Part shown: positions 26,110 through 34,294 of the stretch, piece after piece
How the letters are laid out: each line of letters opens with the position of its first letter
How positions within the stretch are numbered: position 1 is the stretch's first letter
Source of the DNA: DAOQVR01 sp035341665
Lineage (GTDB): Bacteria; Chloroflexota; Anaerolineae; JAAYZQ01
NCBI GenBank assembly: GCA_035341665.1
Contig: DAOQVR010000009.1
Coordinates: forward strand, 62,001-126,000
Reading direction: 5' to 3'
DNA length: 64,000 nt
Translations under genes and position numbers: made by a program
The notes under the pieces: model-generated
The model's database searches: none
The model's input: only the letters and a program-made list of their open reading frames with translations
Told to the model about the DNA's origin: nothing

Positions 26110-26152
26110 GGGTACCTCCATTGGTCCTATTGATCCAGGGGTGCCGTTGCCC

Positions 26153-27556
26153 CTAGTCGAAGATTTTCCCCGGGTTCAGGATCCCATTGGGATCGAGTGC
26201 CCGGCGCACAGAGCGCATGACGTCGATGGCCAGCGGCCCGACGGCGCTCTCCAGGTACGGCTTCTTCAGCGTGCCGACCCCGTGCTCCCCCGACAGCGTG
26301 CCGCCCACCTCGATGGCCAGGCGGAAGATGTCCGCGACGGCCCGCTCCACCCGCGCCCACTCGTCCGGGTCCCTCTTGTCAAAGAGGATGTTGGGGTGCA
26401 GGTTTCCGTCTCCTGCATGGCCAAAGACGACGATGGGCAGGTTGTGCGCGCGCGAGATCTCCTTGATCCGCCGTACCGTCTCCGGGATCGCGCTGCGCGG
26501 CACCGAGATGTCCTCGCCCAGCTTGTTCGGCCGCTTCCGTGCCAGCGAGCCGCTGACAGAGCGCCGCGCCCGCCACAGCTCATTCCGCTCCGCCTCGTTG
26601 CCCGCGATGCGCACCTCGACCGCTCCCGCCGTCCGGCACACTCCGACGGTATCCTCGATCTCGCGCTGCACCGCCGCCGCATCGCTGCCGTCCGCCTCGA
26701 TGATCAGGATGGCCTCCGCCTCGCGCGGCAGGCCCATCTGCAAGTAATCCTCGATGGTGTTGATGGTGGTGTTGTCCATCATCTCCATCGTCGCCGGCAG
26801 CAGCCCCGCCTCCAGCACGGCGCTGACCGCCTGGCTGGCGACGTCCAGGTCGTCGAACACGGCCGTGGCGGTGCGCACGTAGCGCGGCTTGGTCTTGAGC
26901 TTGACCAGCACCTCGGTGATCACACCCAGGGTCCCCTCCGAGCCGACGAACATCTGGCTCAGGTTGTATCCGGTCGCGTTCTTGATCGGCTTGCCGCCCG
27001 TCCACAGGATCCGCCCGTCGGCCAGCACCACCCGCAGCCCTTTGACATAGTCGCCGGTCACGCCATACTTGAGGCAGCGCGGCCCACCCGCGTTGCACGC
27101 CACGTTGCCGCCCATCGTCGAGTGGCGGATGGAGGAGGGGTCGGGTGGGTAGAAGAGGCCGATCTTTTCGACCTCGGCCTGAAAGTCGGCGGTGATGACG
27201 CCTGCCTCGACGCGGGCCGTCATGTTCGCCCGGTCGATCTCCAGGATGTGGTTCATCCGCACCATGTTCAGCACCAGGCCGCCGCCAAAGGGCACCGTCG
27301 CCGCCGCCAGCCCGCTGCCCATGCCGCGCGTGATGACGGGAAGCCGCGCGCGGTTGCAGATCTGCAGGATTTCGGACACCTGCTCGGTCGTGAGCGGGCT
27401 GATGACGGCGTCGGGCAGCGACTCGTGAAAGGTGCCGTCGAAGGAGTAGCAGACACGGGCCTCGGGCGAGGTCAGGACATGATCCTCGCCGGCGACGGCG
27501 CGCAGCTCGCTCAGGATCGCCTCGTCCAGCATTCCGGCCCTCTCCGCAGCACTCAT
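26153..27556 (-). CDS. glcD: FAD-linked glycolate/D-lactate oxidase subunit, GlcD type
   Basis: The 467-residue flavoprotein has the PCMH FAD-binding fold: PVITRGMGSGLAAATVPFGGG, then ARVEAGV, DPSSIRHSTMGGNVACNAGGPRC-like elements and YNLSQMFVGSEGTLGVITEV. The C-terminal FAD-oxidase half includes VFGHAGDGNLHPNILFD and GGTLSGEHGVGTLK, with conserved His residues. It oxidises a 2-hydroxy acid and passes electrons to the Fe-S partner encoded just upstream. It lies 12 bp after that partner, and LarA upstream makes D-lactate the best substrate guess. Glycolate is the alternative. Confidence 0.93.
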   Translation of the reverse strand: MSAAERAGMLDEAILSELRAVAGEDHVLTSPEARVCYSFDGTFHESLPDAVISPLTTEQVSEILQICNRARLPVITRGMGSGLAAATVPFGGGLVLNMVRMNHILEIDRANMTARVEAGVITADFQAEVEKIGLFYPPDPSSIRHSTMGGNVACNAGGPRCLKYGVTGDYVKGLRVVLADGRILWTGGKPIKNATGYNLSQMFVGSEGTLGVITEVLVKLKTKPRYVRTATAVFDDLDVASQAVSAVLEAGLLPATMEMMDNTTINTIEDYLQMGLPREAEAILIIEADGSDAAAVQREIEDTVGVCRTAGAVEVRIAGNEAERNELWRARRSVSGSLARKRPNKLGEDISVPRSAIPETVRRIKEISRAHNLPIVVFGHAGDGNLHPNILFDKRDPDEWARVERAVADIFRLAIEVGGTLSGEHGVGTLKKPYLESAVGPLAIDVMRSVRRALDPNGILNPGKIFD

Positions 27557-27568
27557 GCGGGATGCCCT

Positions 27569-28777
27569 CTACTCGCCCAGTGCCTGGAGGGCCAGCTCGG
27601 CCACGTCCACGACCTTGATGCGCGCCCGGTTGCGGCGCGCCGTCTCGGTGAGCGTTCGCTCACACTGCTGGCAGGCAGAGGCAACGACCGCCGCCCCGAC
27701 CTCCAGTGCCTGCGCCAGCCGCGCGTCCGACACCGAATGCGCCAGCTCCGAATCGTACGTCTCCAGGTTGCCGCCGCCCCCACAGCAGTGCGAATCGGCG
27801 CGGTTGTCCCGCATCTCCACCAGCTCGATGCCCGGGATGGCCTGGAGCACACGCCGCGGCGCGTCAAAGATCTTTTCCTTGCGCCCCAGGTCACACGGGT
27901 CGTGGTAGGTGACGCGCTGCGGCGGCAGCGGCTTGAACGCGAGCTTGCCCTCGTCTACCATCTCCGCCAGCAGCTCCGTGGCGTGCAGCAGCTCAAAGGG
28001 CAGCTCCTTCCCCGCCGCCTCGCGGTAGACCTCGTTCCAGATGTGCAGGCAGGAAGGGCAGGTAAAGACCACGCGCTTGGCCTGAAGGCGGGTGACCTCT
28101 TCCAGGTTGTGCCCGATCAGCTCCCGCGCAAGCTCCAGCTCGCCGTTGATCAGCAGAGGATAGCCGCAGCACCGCTCCTCCCCGCCCAGGATCACATAAT
28201 CCAGGCCAGACCTGTCGAGCAGATGGGCCATCGTCTGCGGCAGCCGGTAGCTCCGCGGAAAAAACGACCCCACGCAGCCGACAAAGTAGACCACATCGGC
28301 CGTCTCGCGCGGCGCCGTGCCGGACGGCTTTTCCTCCATGTTGTCCGTCCAGATCAGGCGCTGGGCATTGTCCTCCCCCGAAATGTTATAGTGCTCGCGG
28401 ATGACCTGTCCCAGGCGCACGAGCTTCTCGGGCTCCAGCTTGTGCCGGACCATGTCGTCGCGGGCGGCCTGCAGGATCCCCTCCAGCGGCACCCCGCTGG
28501 GGCAGATGTTGGCGCAGGCGCCGCACAGCAGGCAGTCGTAATAGCGCGAGGCAAGCTCATGGCCCGCGTCGAGCTTGCCGTCGCCCACGGCGCGCAGCAG
28601 GGCGATCTTGCCCCGCGGCGAGTCAGTCTCGCGCAGCGTGGAGCGGTAGACGGGGCAGGTCGCCAGGCACAGCCCGCAGCGGATGCAGGAGGCGTTCTGG
28701 CCGTCGTTGACAATCTCGGCGCTGTGAAAGCAGCACGCTTCGGCCGTTTCGGTTGGCTCCATCGACGCTTCTTTCAT
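27569..28777 (-). CDS. glcF: Fe-S electron-transfer subunit of glycolate/D-lactate oxidase, GlcF type
   Basis: The 402-residue protein has an N-terminal pair of Fe4S4 motifs: Cys31/34/37/41 (CIRCGLCLATCP) and a later CLLCGACANICP. Two CCG domains follow (VGCVGSFFPR...GGEERCCGYPLL and YHDPCDLGR...SHCCGGGGNL) that bind an unusual cluster in heterodisulfide-reductase-like proteins. The ATG at 28777 shares its A with the LarA stop (TGATG), so translation is coupled. An internal ATG at 28762 is also possible. It carries electrons from GlcD toward quinone or ferredoxin. Confidence 0.93.
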   Translation of the reverse strand: MKEASMEPTETAEACCFHSAEIVNDGQNASCIRCGLCLATCPVYRSTLRETDSPRGKIALLRAVGDGKLDAGHELASRYYDCLLCGACANICPSGVPLEGILQAARDDMVRHKLEPEKLVRLGQVIREHYNISGEDNAQRLIWTDNMEEKPSGTAPRETADVVYFVGCVGSFFPRSYRLPQTMAHLLDRSGLDYVILGGEERCCGYPLLINGELELARELIGHNLEEVTRLQAKRVVFTCPSCLHIWNEVYREAAGKELPFELLHATELLAEMVDEGKLAFKPLPPQRVTYHDPCDLGRKEKIFDAPRRVLQAIPGIELVEMRDNRADSHCCGGGGNLETYDSELAHSVSDARLAQALEVGAAVVASACQQCERTLTETARRNRARIKVVDVAELALQALGE

Positions 28778-30087
28778 CAGGGCCGGCTCGCCTGGTCTGG
28801 CGCCGGCTGCACGATCGGCAGAGTCAGCAGGGCATGGGGCACGACCAGCACGTCGAGCCCGTCGCCCAGCTTCTCGCGCACCATCGCGAACGCAGCGTCC
28901 ATCGTCGGCGCGGCCAGGAGCTTGGCCGAGCGGACCAGGTCCGGGTCCTGCGCGCCGACCACGATCACCTCGTTCTGCTCCAGCACCTTGGCCAGAACAA
29001 AGGCGCGCTGCTGCCCCGGCGGGTAGCCATTCTGGCGGGGGTCGTCCAGGAGATACTGCACGCTCGGCGCCTGGCGCATCGCCTTCAGAAAACGCTGCTC
29101 CCCCACTCCGTCGCCTGCCCCTTCGCCGCACGGCGCGGGCACGATGAAAAAGCCGCCCGGCTTGACCACCGGCGTGGGCGCGAAGAAGAGGTAACTGGCC
29201 GCGCGGGAGGCCTGGTAGAGGTTGGCATCCTTCGGGAAGCCGACGCCCGCCACGGCGACGTCGTACTGCTGCGGCACCGGCACCTCGTAGATCGTGCGGG
29301 CAAAGGCCACCAGCTCCCGGAAGGTTGCCTCCGGCTCGCCCGCGCCGACGTACACCACCCGCTTGTCGTCGTCCTGGACCACATTCACGATAAAGCGCAG
29401 GCCCGCGCGGCGCGCCGCCTCGCTGATCGCCTCGTGGAAGGGGTTGCCCTCGATGCGGCCCAGCCGCGTGCCGGGATGGTCCACCATCTCCGGCCCGTGG
29501 GTATAGGCGATCATCGCCTCGCCGGCGGCGCCCACCGCCAGCGTCTTGCGGCCGCCCGAGTACCCCGCGTACTGGTGCGGCTCCACGATGCCCGTAGCCA
29601 TCAACAGGTCGGCCTCGTAGGCCGCCCGGTGCACCGAAAGGGGAATGCCGCTCTCCGTCGTGCCCAGGTCCACCAGGGCCGCCGGGTTCAGCGGCTCATT
29701 GTCGATCACCCGGTAGCGCTCGACCACCGCCCGGCCCAGCTTCGCGATCCGCTCCTCCTGGGTGCTGGGGCGGTGCAGGCCGATGCCGCACAGCAGCGTG
29801 ATGTCCTCATCCCGGACCCCGGCCGCCTCCAGCTCGGCGAGCAGCGGCGGCACCAGCAGCGAGTCGGGGCTGGCGCGGGTCACATCGGTAAAGACAATGC
29901 AGGCACGGTCGCCCGGCTTCGCCAGCTCACGCAGCGGCGCCGAGTGGGTCGGATGGGCCAGCGCGGCCCGCACAGCCTCCGGCACATCCTTGACCGGCAC
30001 CGCGATTCTCGACTCGGCTATGGCTCCCCGCCAGCCGGCCGGGAGGTCAAAGGTCAGCCTGCCTCGATCAAAGGGAACGTGGAACAT
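28777..30087 (-). CDS. larA: Lactate racemase, nickel-pincer LarA family
   Basis: The protein has 436 residues. Every catalytic residue of Lactobacillus LarA has a counterpart: Asp68 and Arg71 (TDVTR), His105, His171 (EPHQYAGYSGG), Lys181 (GRKT) and His197. It should interconvert L- and D-lactate or another 2-hydroxy acid. It needs the NPN cofactor made by LarB/C/E, which are not in this window. ATG 30087 is favoured because it follows GGATCGGAG. In-frame TTG 30105 and GTG 30102 are alternatives. It heads the operon larA-glcF-glcD-pckA-malic enzyme, consistent with converting lactate to D-lactate for oxidation. Confidence 0.92.
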   Translation of the reverse strand: MFHVPFDRGRLTFDLPAGWRGAIAESRIAVPVKDVPEAVRAALAHPTHSAPLRELAKPGDRACIVFTDVTRASPDSLLVPPLLAELEAAGVRDEDITLLCGIGLHRPSTQEERIAKLGRAVVERYRVIDNEPLNPAALVDLGTTESGIPLSVHRAAYEADLLMATGIVEPHQYAGYSGGRKTLAVGAAGEAMIAYTHGPEMVDHPGTRLGRIEGNPFHEAISEAARRAGLRFIVNVVQDDDKRVVYVGAGEPEATFRELVAFARTIYEVPVPQQYDVAVAGVGFPKDANLYQASRAASYLFFAPTPVVKPGGFFIVPAPCGEGAGDGVGEQRFLKAMRQAPSVQYLLDDPRQNGYPPGQQRAFVLAKVLEQNEVIVVGAQDPDLVRSAKLLAAPTMDAAFAMVREKLGDGLDVLVVPHALLTLPIVQPAPDQASRP

Positions 30088-30180
30088 CTCCGATCCATTC
30101 ACCAAACGTATGACGCCCTGTTCACTGGCCAGGGCGTCCGATTCTGCACAGGCTCCAGGCCGCCAATGGCCTGAATATGG

Positions 30181-30224
30181 AGCACATCGTGCTGCATTCT
30201 ACCATCGCGCCAAGGTGCCTACAA
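30181..30224 (-). promoter_or_regulatory. Promoter of the larA operon with an adjacent palindrome
   Basis: On the minus strand TTGTAG (30224-30219) and TAGAAT (30201-30196) are spaced by 17 bp. Just downstream, AGCAC-ATC-GTGCT (30181-30193) is a palindrome overlapping the predicted start, a plausible operator. The leader to the ATG at 30087 is about 100 nt. Confidence 0.6.
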
Positions 30225-30312
30225 GAATGGAACAGCACCAGGCCCCACATCGACCTCGCAGGTCTGCATTCGACCTCACAGGTCTCCATTTGACGGGGCT
30301 GTCCCAAAACAG

Positions 30313-30335
30313 CCATTCCGAGGGTGCGAAGCTCG
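30313..30335 (+). repeat. Partial copy of the GTCATTCC-type dispersed repeat
   Basis: CCATTCCGAGGGTGCGAAGC is a shortened relative of the repeats at 20587 and 31183. It directly precedes the first 62-nt hairpin repeat. Confidence 0.45.
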
Positions 30336-30338
30336 GTT

Positions 30339-30638
30339 GCTCCGGCGTGGTCTCCGGACCACGCCGGCGGGCCGGTTAGGAGACCGGCCCGCAACCTGGA
30401 ACTGTGCCGCTGTGCCAAGAATCTGAGGGTACTATCCCGAAATGCCCGAATTCCCAGAAACGATTATCGACCATCGGTTGCGCTCAGTTGCTCCGGCGTG
30501 GTCTTCGGGCCGCGCCGGCGGGCCGGTCTCGCGACCGGCCCGCAACTTGGATGCGTCGCAGCGCTCAGCCTGCCTCGTTCCGGCGTGGTCTCCGGACCTC
30601 GCCGGCGGGCCGGTCTCGCGACCGGCCCGCAACTTGGA
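30339..30638. repeat. Three 62-nt double-hairpin repeats
   Basis: Near-identical 62-nt units occur at 30339-30400, 30490-30551 and 30577-30638. Each contains CCGGCGTGGTC with its complement and GGGCCGGT...ACCGGCCC, so two stem-loops form per unit. Variation is concentrated in the loops (TTAGGA against CTCGC), as expected if the structure is kept. They fill most of the 574-bp gap between larA and the release-factor-like gene, where no ORF is credible. Confidence 0.8.
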
Positions 30639-30661
30639 ACCCGACAGGTCTGACCGCCTGA

Positions 30662-31096
30662 TTACTCCTCATCCTCCACCCGCCCGCGGGCGCGCTTTAC
30701 CTGCCCGCGCCGGCGCTTGCCGCGCAGCCGCTGCTCGCGGGAAGCGGCGGGGGTGTGCGTCGCCACGCGGTGCCGGCGTCGCCGCAGGGCGGTGCGCAGC
30801 AGCTCCTGGAAGCGCTCCGTTGTCTCCTGCCTGTTGCGCAGCTGGCTGCGCTCCGACTGCGCCACCAGGTGCAGCAGGCCGGCCGTGTCGATGTAGCCGG
30901 CCAACCGCGACAGCAGCCGGGCGCGCTGATCCTCGGTCAGGCTGGGGGAGCCGAGCACGTCAAAGTAGAGCTCGACGCGGGTCGACGACTTCTGGACGTG
31001 CTGGCCGCCCGGCCCGCTGCTGCGCGAGAATCGGAACTGCAGCTCGGCCATCGGGATAACCAACTCGTCGTTGATGGGCAGGAACTCGCTCTCCAT
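30662..31096 (-). CDS. arfB: Peptidyl-tRNA hydrolase ArfB-like ribosome-rescue factor
   Basis: The protein has 144 residues, the usual ArfB size. The catalytic GGQ is at residues 30-32 in RSSGPGGQHVQKSSTRVEL. The C-terminal tail is strongly basic (LRRRRHRVATHTP, LRGKRRRGQVKRARGR), as needed to enter the empty mRNA channel. Unlike RF1/RF2 there is no codon-recognition domain. It releases peptides from ribosomes stalled on truncated mRNA. It stands between repeat clusters with no evident operon partner. Confidence 0.93.
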   Translation of the reverse strand: MESEFLPINDELVIPMAELQFRFSRSSGPGGQHVQKSSTRVELYFDVLGSPSLTEDQRARLLSRLAGYIDTAGLLHLVAQSERSQLRNRQETTERFQELLRTALRRRRHRVATHTPAASREQRLRGKRRRGQVKRARGRVEDEE

Positions 31097-31182
31097 CTGC
31101 TTTGTGCCTTGACGCAGTCTCCCGCCCTCACACTCTCGCCAGAGGGCGGTCCCTCGCTCTCGTTGAGGGCTATCCAGAAACT

Positions 31183-31217
31183 GTCATTCCGAGGGAGCGC
31201 AGCGACCGAGGAATCTC
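31183..31217 (+). repeat. Dispersed GTCATTCC...GCGCAGCGA...GAATCTC repeat, copy 2
   Basis: GTCATTCCGAGGGAGCGCAG continues as CGACCGAGGAATCTC and is the best copy of the element also found at 20587-20620. Confidence 0.65.
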
Positions 31218-31320
31218 CCTCACGTTGGGGGGCGGTCCCTCCCTCACGTTGGGGGGGCGGTCCCTCCCTCACGTTGAGGGGCGGTCCCTCCCTCACGTTG
31301 GGGGGCGGTCTCCCGACCGC
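31215..31320. repeat. Tandem repeat of about 25 bp, four copies
   Basis: Units built on CCCTCACGTTGGGGGGCGGT recur four times with only G-run length and one A/G change. Relatives sit just upstream near 31140-31175. It lies directly downstream of the aldo/keto reductase stop (31340). Confidence 0.75.
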
Positions 31321-31339
31321 CCCCCCAGCCAGCCTCACA

Positions 31340-32230
31340 TCAGAACCATGTCCCCAGGCCCGAGGGCTCCTTGCGTTCCTTCCAGGCAGTCGGGCTCCCC
31401 CAGTTGTCGGCCTTCCAGGGCATGTTCTCCGGTGCAACCAGCGGCAGCACCTCGCGGAAAAAGGCCAACCGCTCCGGGCCGGTCATCGGCACAAAGCTCT
31501 CGGCCACTGCCAGGTCCGACTCCAGCTCGGCCATCGTCGAGCAGCCGGCGATGACCGTGGTGAGCGGCAGGGCCAGGGCGTAGCGCAGCGCGCGCTCCGC
31601 CAGGTGCGCCAGCTTCTTGTAGGCAAAGACCTTCATGCCGATCACCCCGACGCCCAGCCGCGCGGCAACAGGCAGGAACTCCTCGGCAAAGCTGTACACG
31701 AAATGGTCGAGCACCGACGCAGCCACCAACACCGTGTCGAAGGGAAAGCGGCGCAGCGCCTCGATCTGGATCTGAGGGTCGGTGTGGCCGCTGATCGAGA
31801 CGAATCGCACCAGGCCCTCTTCCCGTGCCCGGACCGCGGCCTCCAGCGCGCCGCCCGGCCTGGTCATCTGATCCAGGCGCTCGAAGGAGTAGACGTTGTG
31901 CAGCCGCCATTCATCGACATAATCCGTCTGGAGCCGCGCCAGGCTCTCTTCGAGCTGGCGGCGCGCGCCGTCGCGGCTCGTTTCCACCGTCTTCGTGGCA
32001 AGCCACATCTCGCGGCGCCGGTGCCTGGCGACCAGGCCCACGCGCTGCTCCGACTGGCCCTTCGAGTAGGCCCAAGCGGTGTCAAAGTAGCGGATGCCGC
32101 GATCGAGCGCGGTGTTCAGAATCGCGACCGCCTGATCCTCGCTGCAGCCCTCATCGTCGACGAGGCGCTGGCAGCCCAGGCTCAAGATCGGCAGCGATGT
32201 GCCTGTGTGGCCAAAGGGTCGTAGTTCCAT
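31340..32230 (-). CDS. Aldo/keto reductase
   Basis: The 296-residue TIM-barrel protein has the AKR catalytic tetrad Asp50, Tyr55 (FDTAWAYSKGQSE), Lys80 (LATKT) and His111 (EWRLHN). It would reduce carbonyls or oxidise alcohols with NAD(P)H in the cytoplasm. It follows the GH4 glycosidase gene on the same strand, but a 21-bp hairpin lies between them, so it may be separately expressed. The substrate is not predictable. GH4 enzymes produce or use keto intermediates, so a sugar substrate is plausible. Confidence 0.92.
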   Translation of the reverse strand: MELRPFGHTGTSLPILSLGCQRLVDDEGCSEDQAVAILNTALDRGIRYFDTAWAYSKGQSEQRVGLVARHRRREMWLATKTVETSRDGARRQLEESLARLQTDYVDEWRLHNVYSFERLDQMTRPGGALEAAVRAREEGLVRFVSISGHTDPQIQIEALRRFPFDTVLVAASVLDHFVYSFAEEFLPVAARLGVGVIGMKVFAYKKLAHLAERALRYALALPLTTVIAGCSTMAELESDLAVAESFVPMTGPERLAFFREVLPLVAPENMPWKADNWGSPTAWKERKEPSGLGTWF

Positions 32231-32315
32231 GGAAAGCCTCCTGTGGACCGGGTTTCCCTACTCGGCGGGGCAAAGTATAGCACCGCGGGGGCGCCGCGTC
32301 AACACCAGCATCTGG

Positions 32316-32360
32316 CAGCCATTGGGGGCAGGGCGCGCGGCGCCCTGCCCCCAATGGCTG
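32316..32360. terminator. 21-bp perfect inverted repeat between GH4 and aldo/keto reductase genes
   Basis: Arms 32316-32336 and 32340-32360 are perfectly complementary (core ATTGGGGGCAGGGCG) with a 3-nt loop. It begins 11 bp after the GH4 stop codon. No T-run follows, so it may act as a Rho-aided terminator or a 3'-end stabiliser. Confidence 0.65.
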
Positions 32361-32370
32361 CCCTTCCGCC

Positions 32371-33753
32371 CTACCGAAACTGCGGCAAGTACGCCGCCTG
32401 CTCGCCCAGGTACGCGTCCAGGATCGCCCGCGCGGTGTCGATATCGTCGATGCACGGGTCCAGCAGCAGGGCCTGCAGGGCCTTCTGCCGGTCGCCCGTC
32501 GCCGCCGCGTCGACGGCAAAAGTAGCGACCGCAATCTCGCGCCGGCACAGCTCCGCTACCATCTCCGGCAGCGGGCCGACGTGGAGCCCCTGGATGCCAA
32601 AGCCGCCCACCAGCGCCGGAATCTCGACGATGGCCCCCTCGGGCAGACTGGGGATGTGCCCCCGGTTGGGGATGTTGACCGCCGGCCGGTAGATGTCCTC
32701 GCCGCCCGTCAGCCCTTCGATAATCTCGATCGCCCCCTCCGAGAACTCGTCCCGCAGCGGGTCGACCGGCGCCCTGCCCTGCGCCATCGCCTCGATCTCC
32801 TGCCACCCCTTGGCCCGCTCCTGCTCGGCACGGTCCCAGTCATAGAGATAGAGGTGGTACTTCTCCCATGGCTTGGCTTGCGGATCGTGGCACCAGGGCA
32901 GGTACTCGTCGAGATGGCTGTCGCCGGGCACAGGGCAGAGGCCGGTGGCCCGGTAGACGGCGCGCGTCAGCGGCTCGAACGAGTCCGGCAGGGCCAGGAA
33001 CGCCTCGCGGAAGGCCGGATAGAGGTCCTCGCCGGTCTGTCGGTGCCGGATGTCCAGGATCCAGGTAAAGTGGTTGAGCCCGGCCGCCTTTATGTCCACC
33101 AGCGGGTACACCTGGCGCGCCACCTCCCCCGACCTGGGCCACACGTCCGGGTGGGCGTCGCTGTTGACCTCGCCCGGCACGTCGATGCCCAACCGGTCGC
33201 GCAGCGCGACGCCGACCATCATGTACGCCTCCGCAATCTGGTGGCAGAGGCCCACCGCCTTGATGCGGCTATGGCGGCTGATCGCCAGGCAGAGGCGGGG
33301 CACCGGGTTGGTAAAGTTGATGAGCCAGGCCCCGGGGCAGAGGCGCTCCATGTCGTGCGCGATGGCCAGCATGGCCGGCACCTGGCGCAGCGTGTGCGCC
33401 AGCCCGCCAGGCCCGCCATTCTCGCCGTACGGCTGCCGCACGCCGAACTGCAGCGGGATCTCCCAGTCGCGCCGCCAAAGCCCTTCGCGCGGCCCGACTT
33501 CGATGGCAACGATCACAAAGTCGGCGCCGGACAGCACCTCCTCGCGCTTCGTCGTGCTGACCACCGTCACGCCCGAGTCCCACTCCCGGTCCAGCCGGCG
33601 CGCCAGGGCATCGACCAGCTCGAGGCCCTCCCGGTTCAGGTCGACCAGGGCCACCGTGCCGCCCCTCATGCGCGGGCTGCGCATGAGCGTAGCGAGCGTT
33701 CCCAGGCCAAACGAAGCGCTGCCGGCGCCGATGATGACGACTTTCGGTTTCAT
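32371..33753 (-). CDS. Glycoside hydrolase family 4 (alpha-galactosidase/6-phospho-glycosidase type)
   Basis: The 460-residue NAD- and Mn-dependent glycosidase has the Rossmann start VVIIGAGSASFGLGTL and FVIVAIEVGPREG. Its substrate/metal site is FTNPVPR (Asn149), and the Mn ligands are Cys170 and His171 (GLCHQIAEAY). NHFTWILD is also conserved. GH4 enzymes cleave by transient oxidation at C3. CHQ, rather than the CN(V/I)P of phospho-glycosidases, points to unphosphorylated substrates such as alpha-galactosides or glucuronides. ATG 33753 follows GCTGGGG inside the end of leuD, one base after that stop. Confidence 0.92.
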   Translation of the reverse strand: MKPKVVIIGAGSASFGLGTLATLMRSPRMRGGTVALVDLNREGLELVDALARRLDREWDSGVTVVSTTKREEVLSGADFVIVAIEVGPREGLWRRDWEIPLQFGVRQPYGENGGPGGLAHTLRQVPAMLAIAHDMERLCPGAWLINFTNPVPRLCLAISRHSRIKAVGLCHQIAEAYMMVGVALRDRLGIDVPGEVNSDAHPDVWPRSGEVARQVYPLVDIKAAGLNHFTWILDIRHRQTGEDLYPAFREAFLALPDSFEPLTRAVYRATGLCPVPGDSHLDEYLPWCHDPQAKPWEKYHLYLYDWDRAEQERAKGWQEIEAMAQGRAPVDPLRDEFSEGAIEIIEGLTGGEDIYRPAVNIPNRGHIPSLPEGAIVEIPALVGGFGIQGLHVGPLPEMVAELCRREIAVATFAVDAAATGDRQKALQALLLDPCIDDIDTARAILDAYLGEQAAYLPQFR

Positions 33754-33754
33754 G

Positions 33755-34285
33755 CTACCCCAGCGTCTTTCCATAGGCGAACAGGTCGCCCGCCTGGTAG
33801 ATATCCATCTGGACCTTGGCCAGCGGCTCGGCCTGGAAGGTCTCCTCGCCGTTCAGGACCACCTGCCCCGTCTCGAAATCGATCTCGACCTGGTCGCCGT
33901 CCTTGAACCGCGTGTACAGCTCGCTCAGGCCCGGGAAGGAAACGATCGGGAAGCCGCTGTTGATTGCGTTGCGCTTGTAGATCGCGCCAAAGCTCTCGGC
34001 CACGATCGCGCCGATGCCCAACGCCCGAAAGCAGTCCACCGCCTGCTGCCGGCTCGATCCCGCGCCCAGGTTCACCCCGGTCAGCACAATGTCGCCCGGC
34101 TGCGCCTTCTTGGAGAAATCCTGCCACCCCTTCAGGTTGTCGAGGGCGTACTGTCCCATCTGCGCCACGTCGGTGATGGCCAGGTAGCGGTTGTGAAAGA
34201 TCATGTCGGTGTCGATATCGTCGTACAGCTCGCCCGCCGGGGTGGTCAGCACCCAGATGCGTCCGGTGATGCGTGTCGGTTTCAT
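33755..34285 (-). CDS. leuD: LeuD-type small subunit of an aconitase-family hydro-lyase
   Basis: The 176-residue swivel domain has the family motifs DDIDTDMIFHNRYL and GVNLGAGSSRQQAVDCFRALGIGAIVAESF. It completes the active site of the LeuC-like subunit encoded nine bp upstream. Small separate subunits of this kind serve isopropylmalate isomerases, homoaconitases, citraconate hydratases and dimethylmalate dehydratases. With no leuA or leuB nearby, but a citryl-CoA-lyase-like and SucCD-like cluster upstream, the leucine role is not assured. The symbol reflects family only. Confidence 0.9.
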   Translation of the reverse strand: MKPTRITGRIWVLTTPAGELYDDIDTDMIFHNRYLAITDVAQMGQYALDNLKGWQDFSKKAQPGDIVLTGVNLGAGSSRQQAVDCFRALGIGAIVAESFGAIYKRNAINSGFPIVSFPGLSELYTRFKDGDQVEIDFETGQVVLNGEETFQAEPLAKVQMDIYQAGDLFAYGKTLG

Positions 34286-34294
34286 CGCTTCCTC

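Noticed and set aside
26087..29026. A rightward open frame of about 980 residues
   Set aside because: It is antisense to glcD, glcF and part of larA, has no family-like motif, and is rich in His/Arg/Gln as expected from reverse complement of GC-rich coding DNA.
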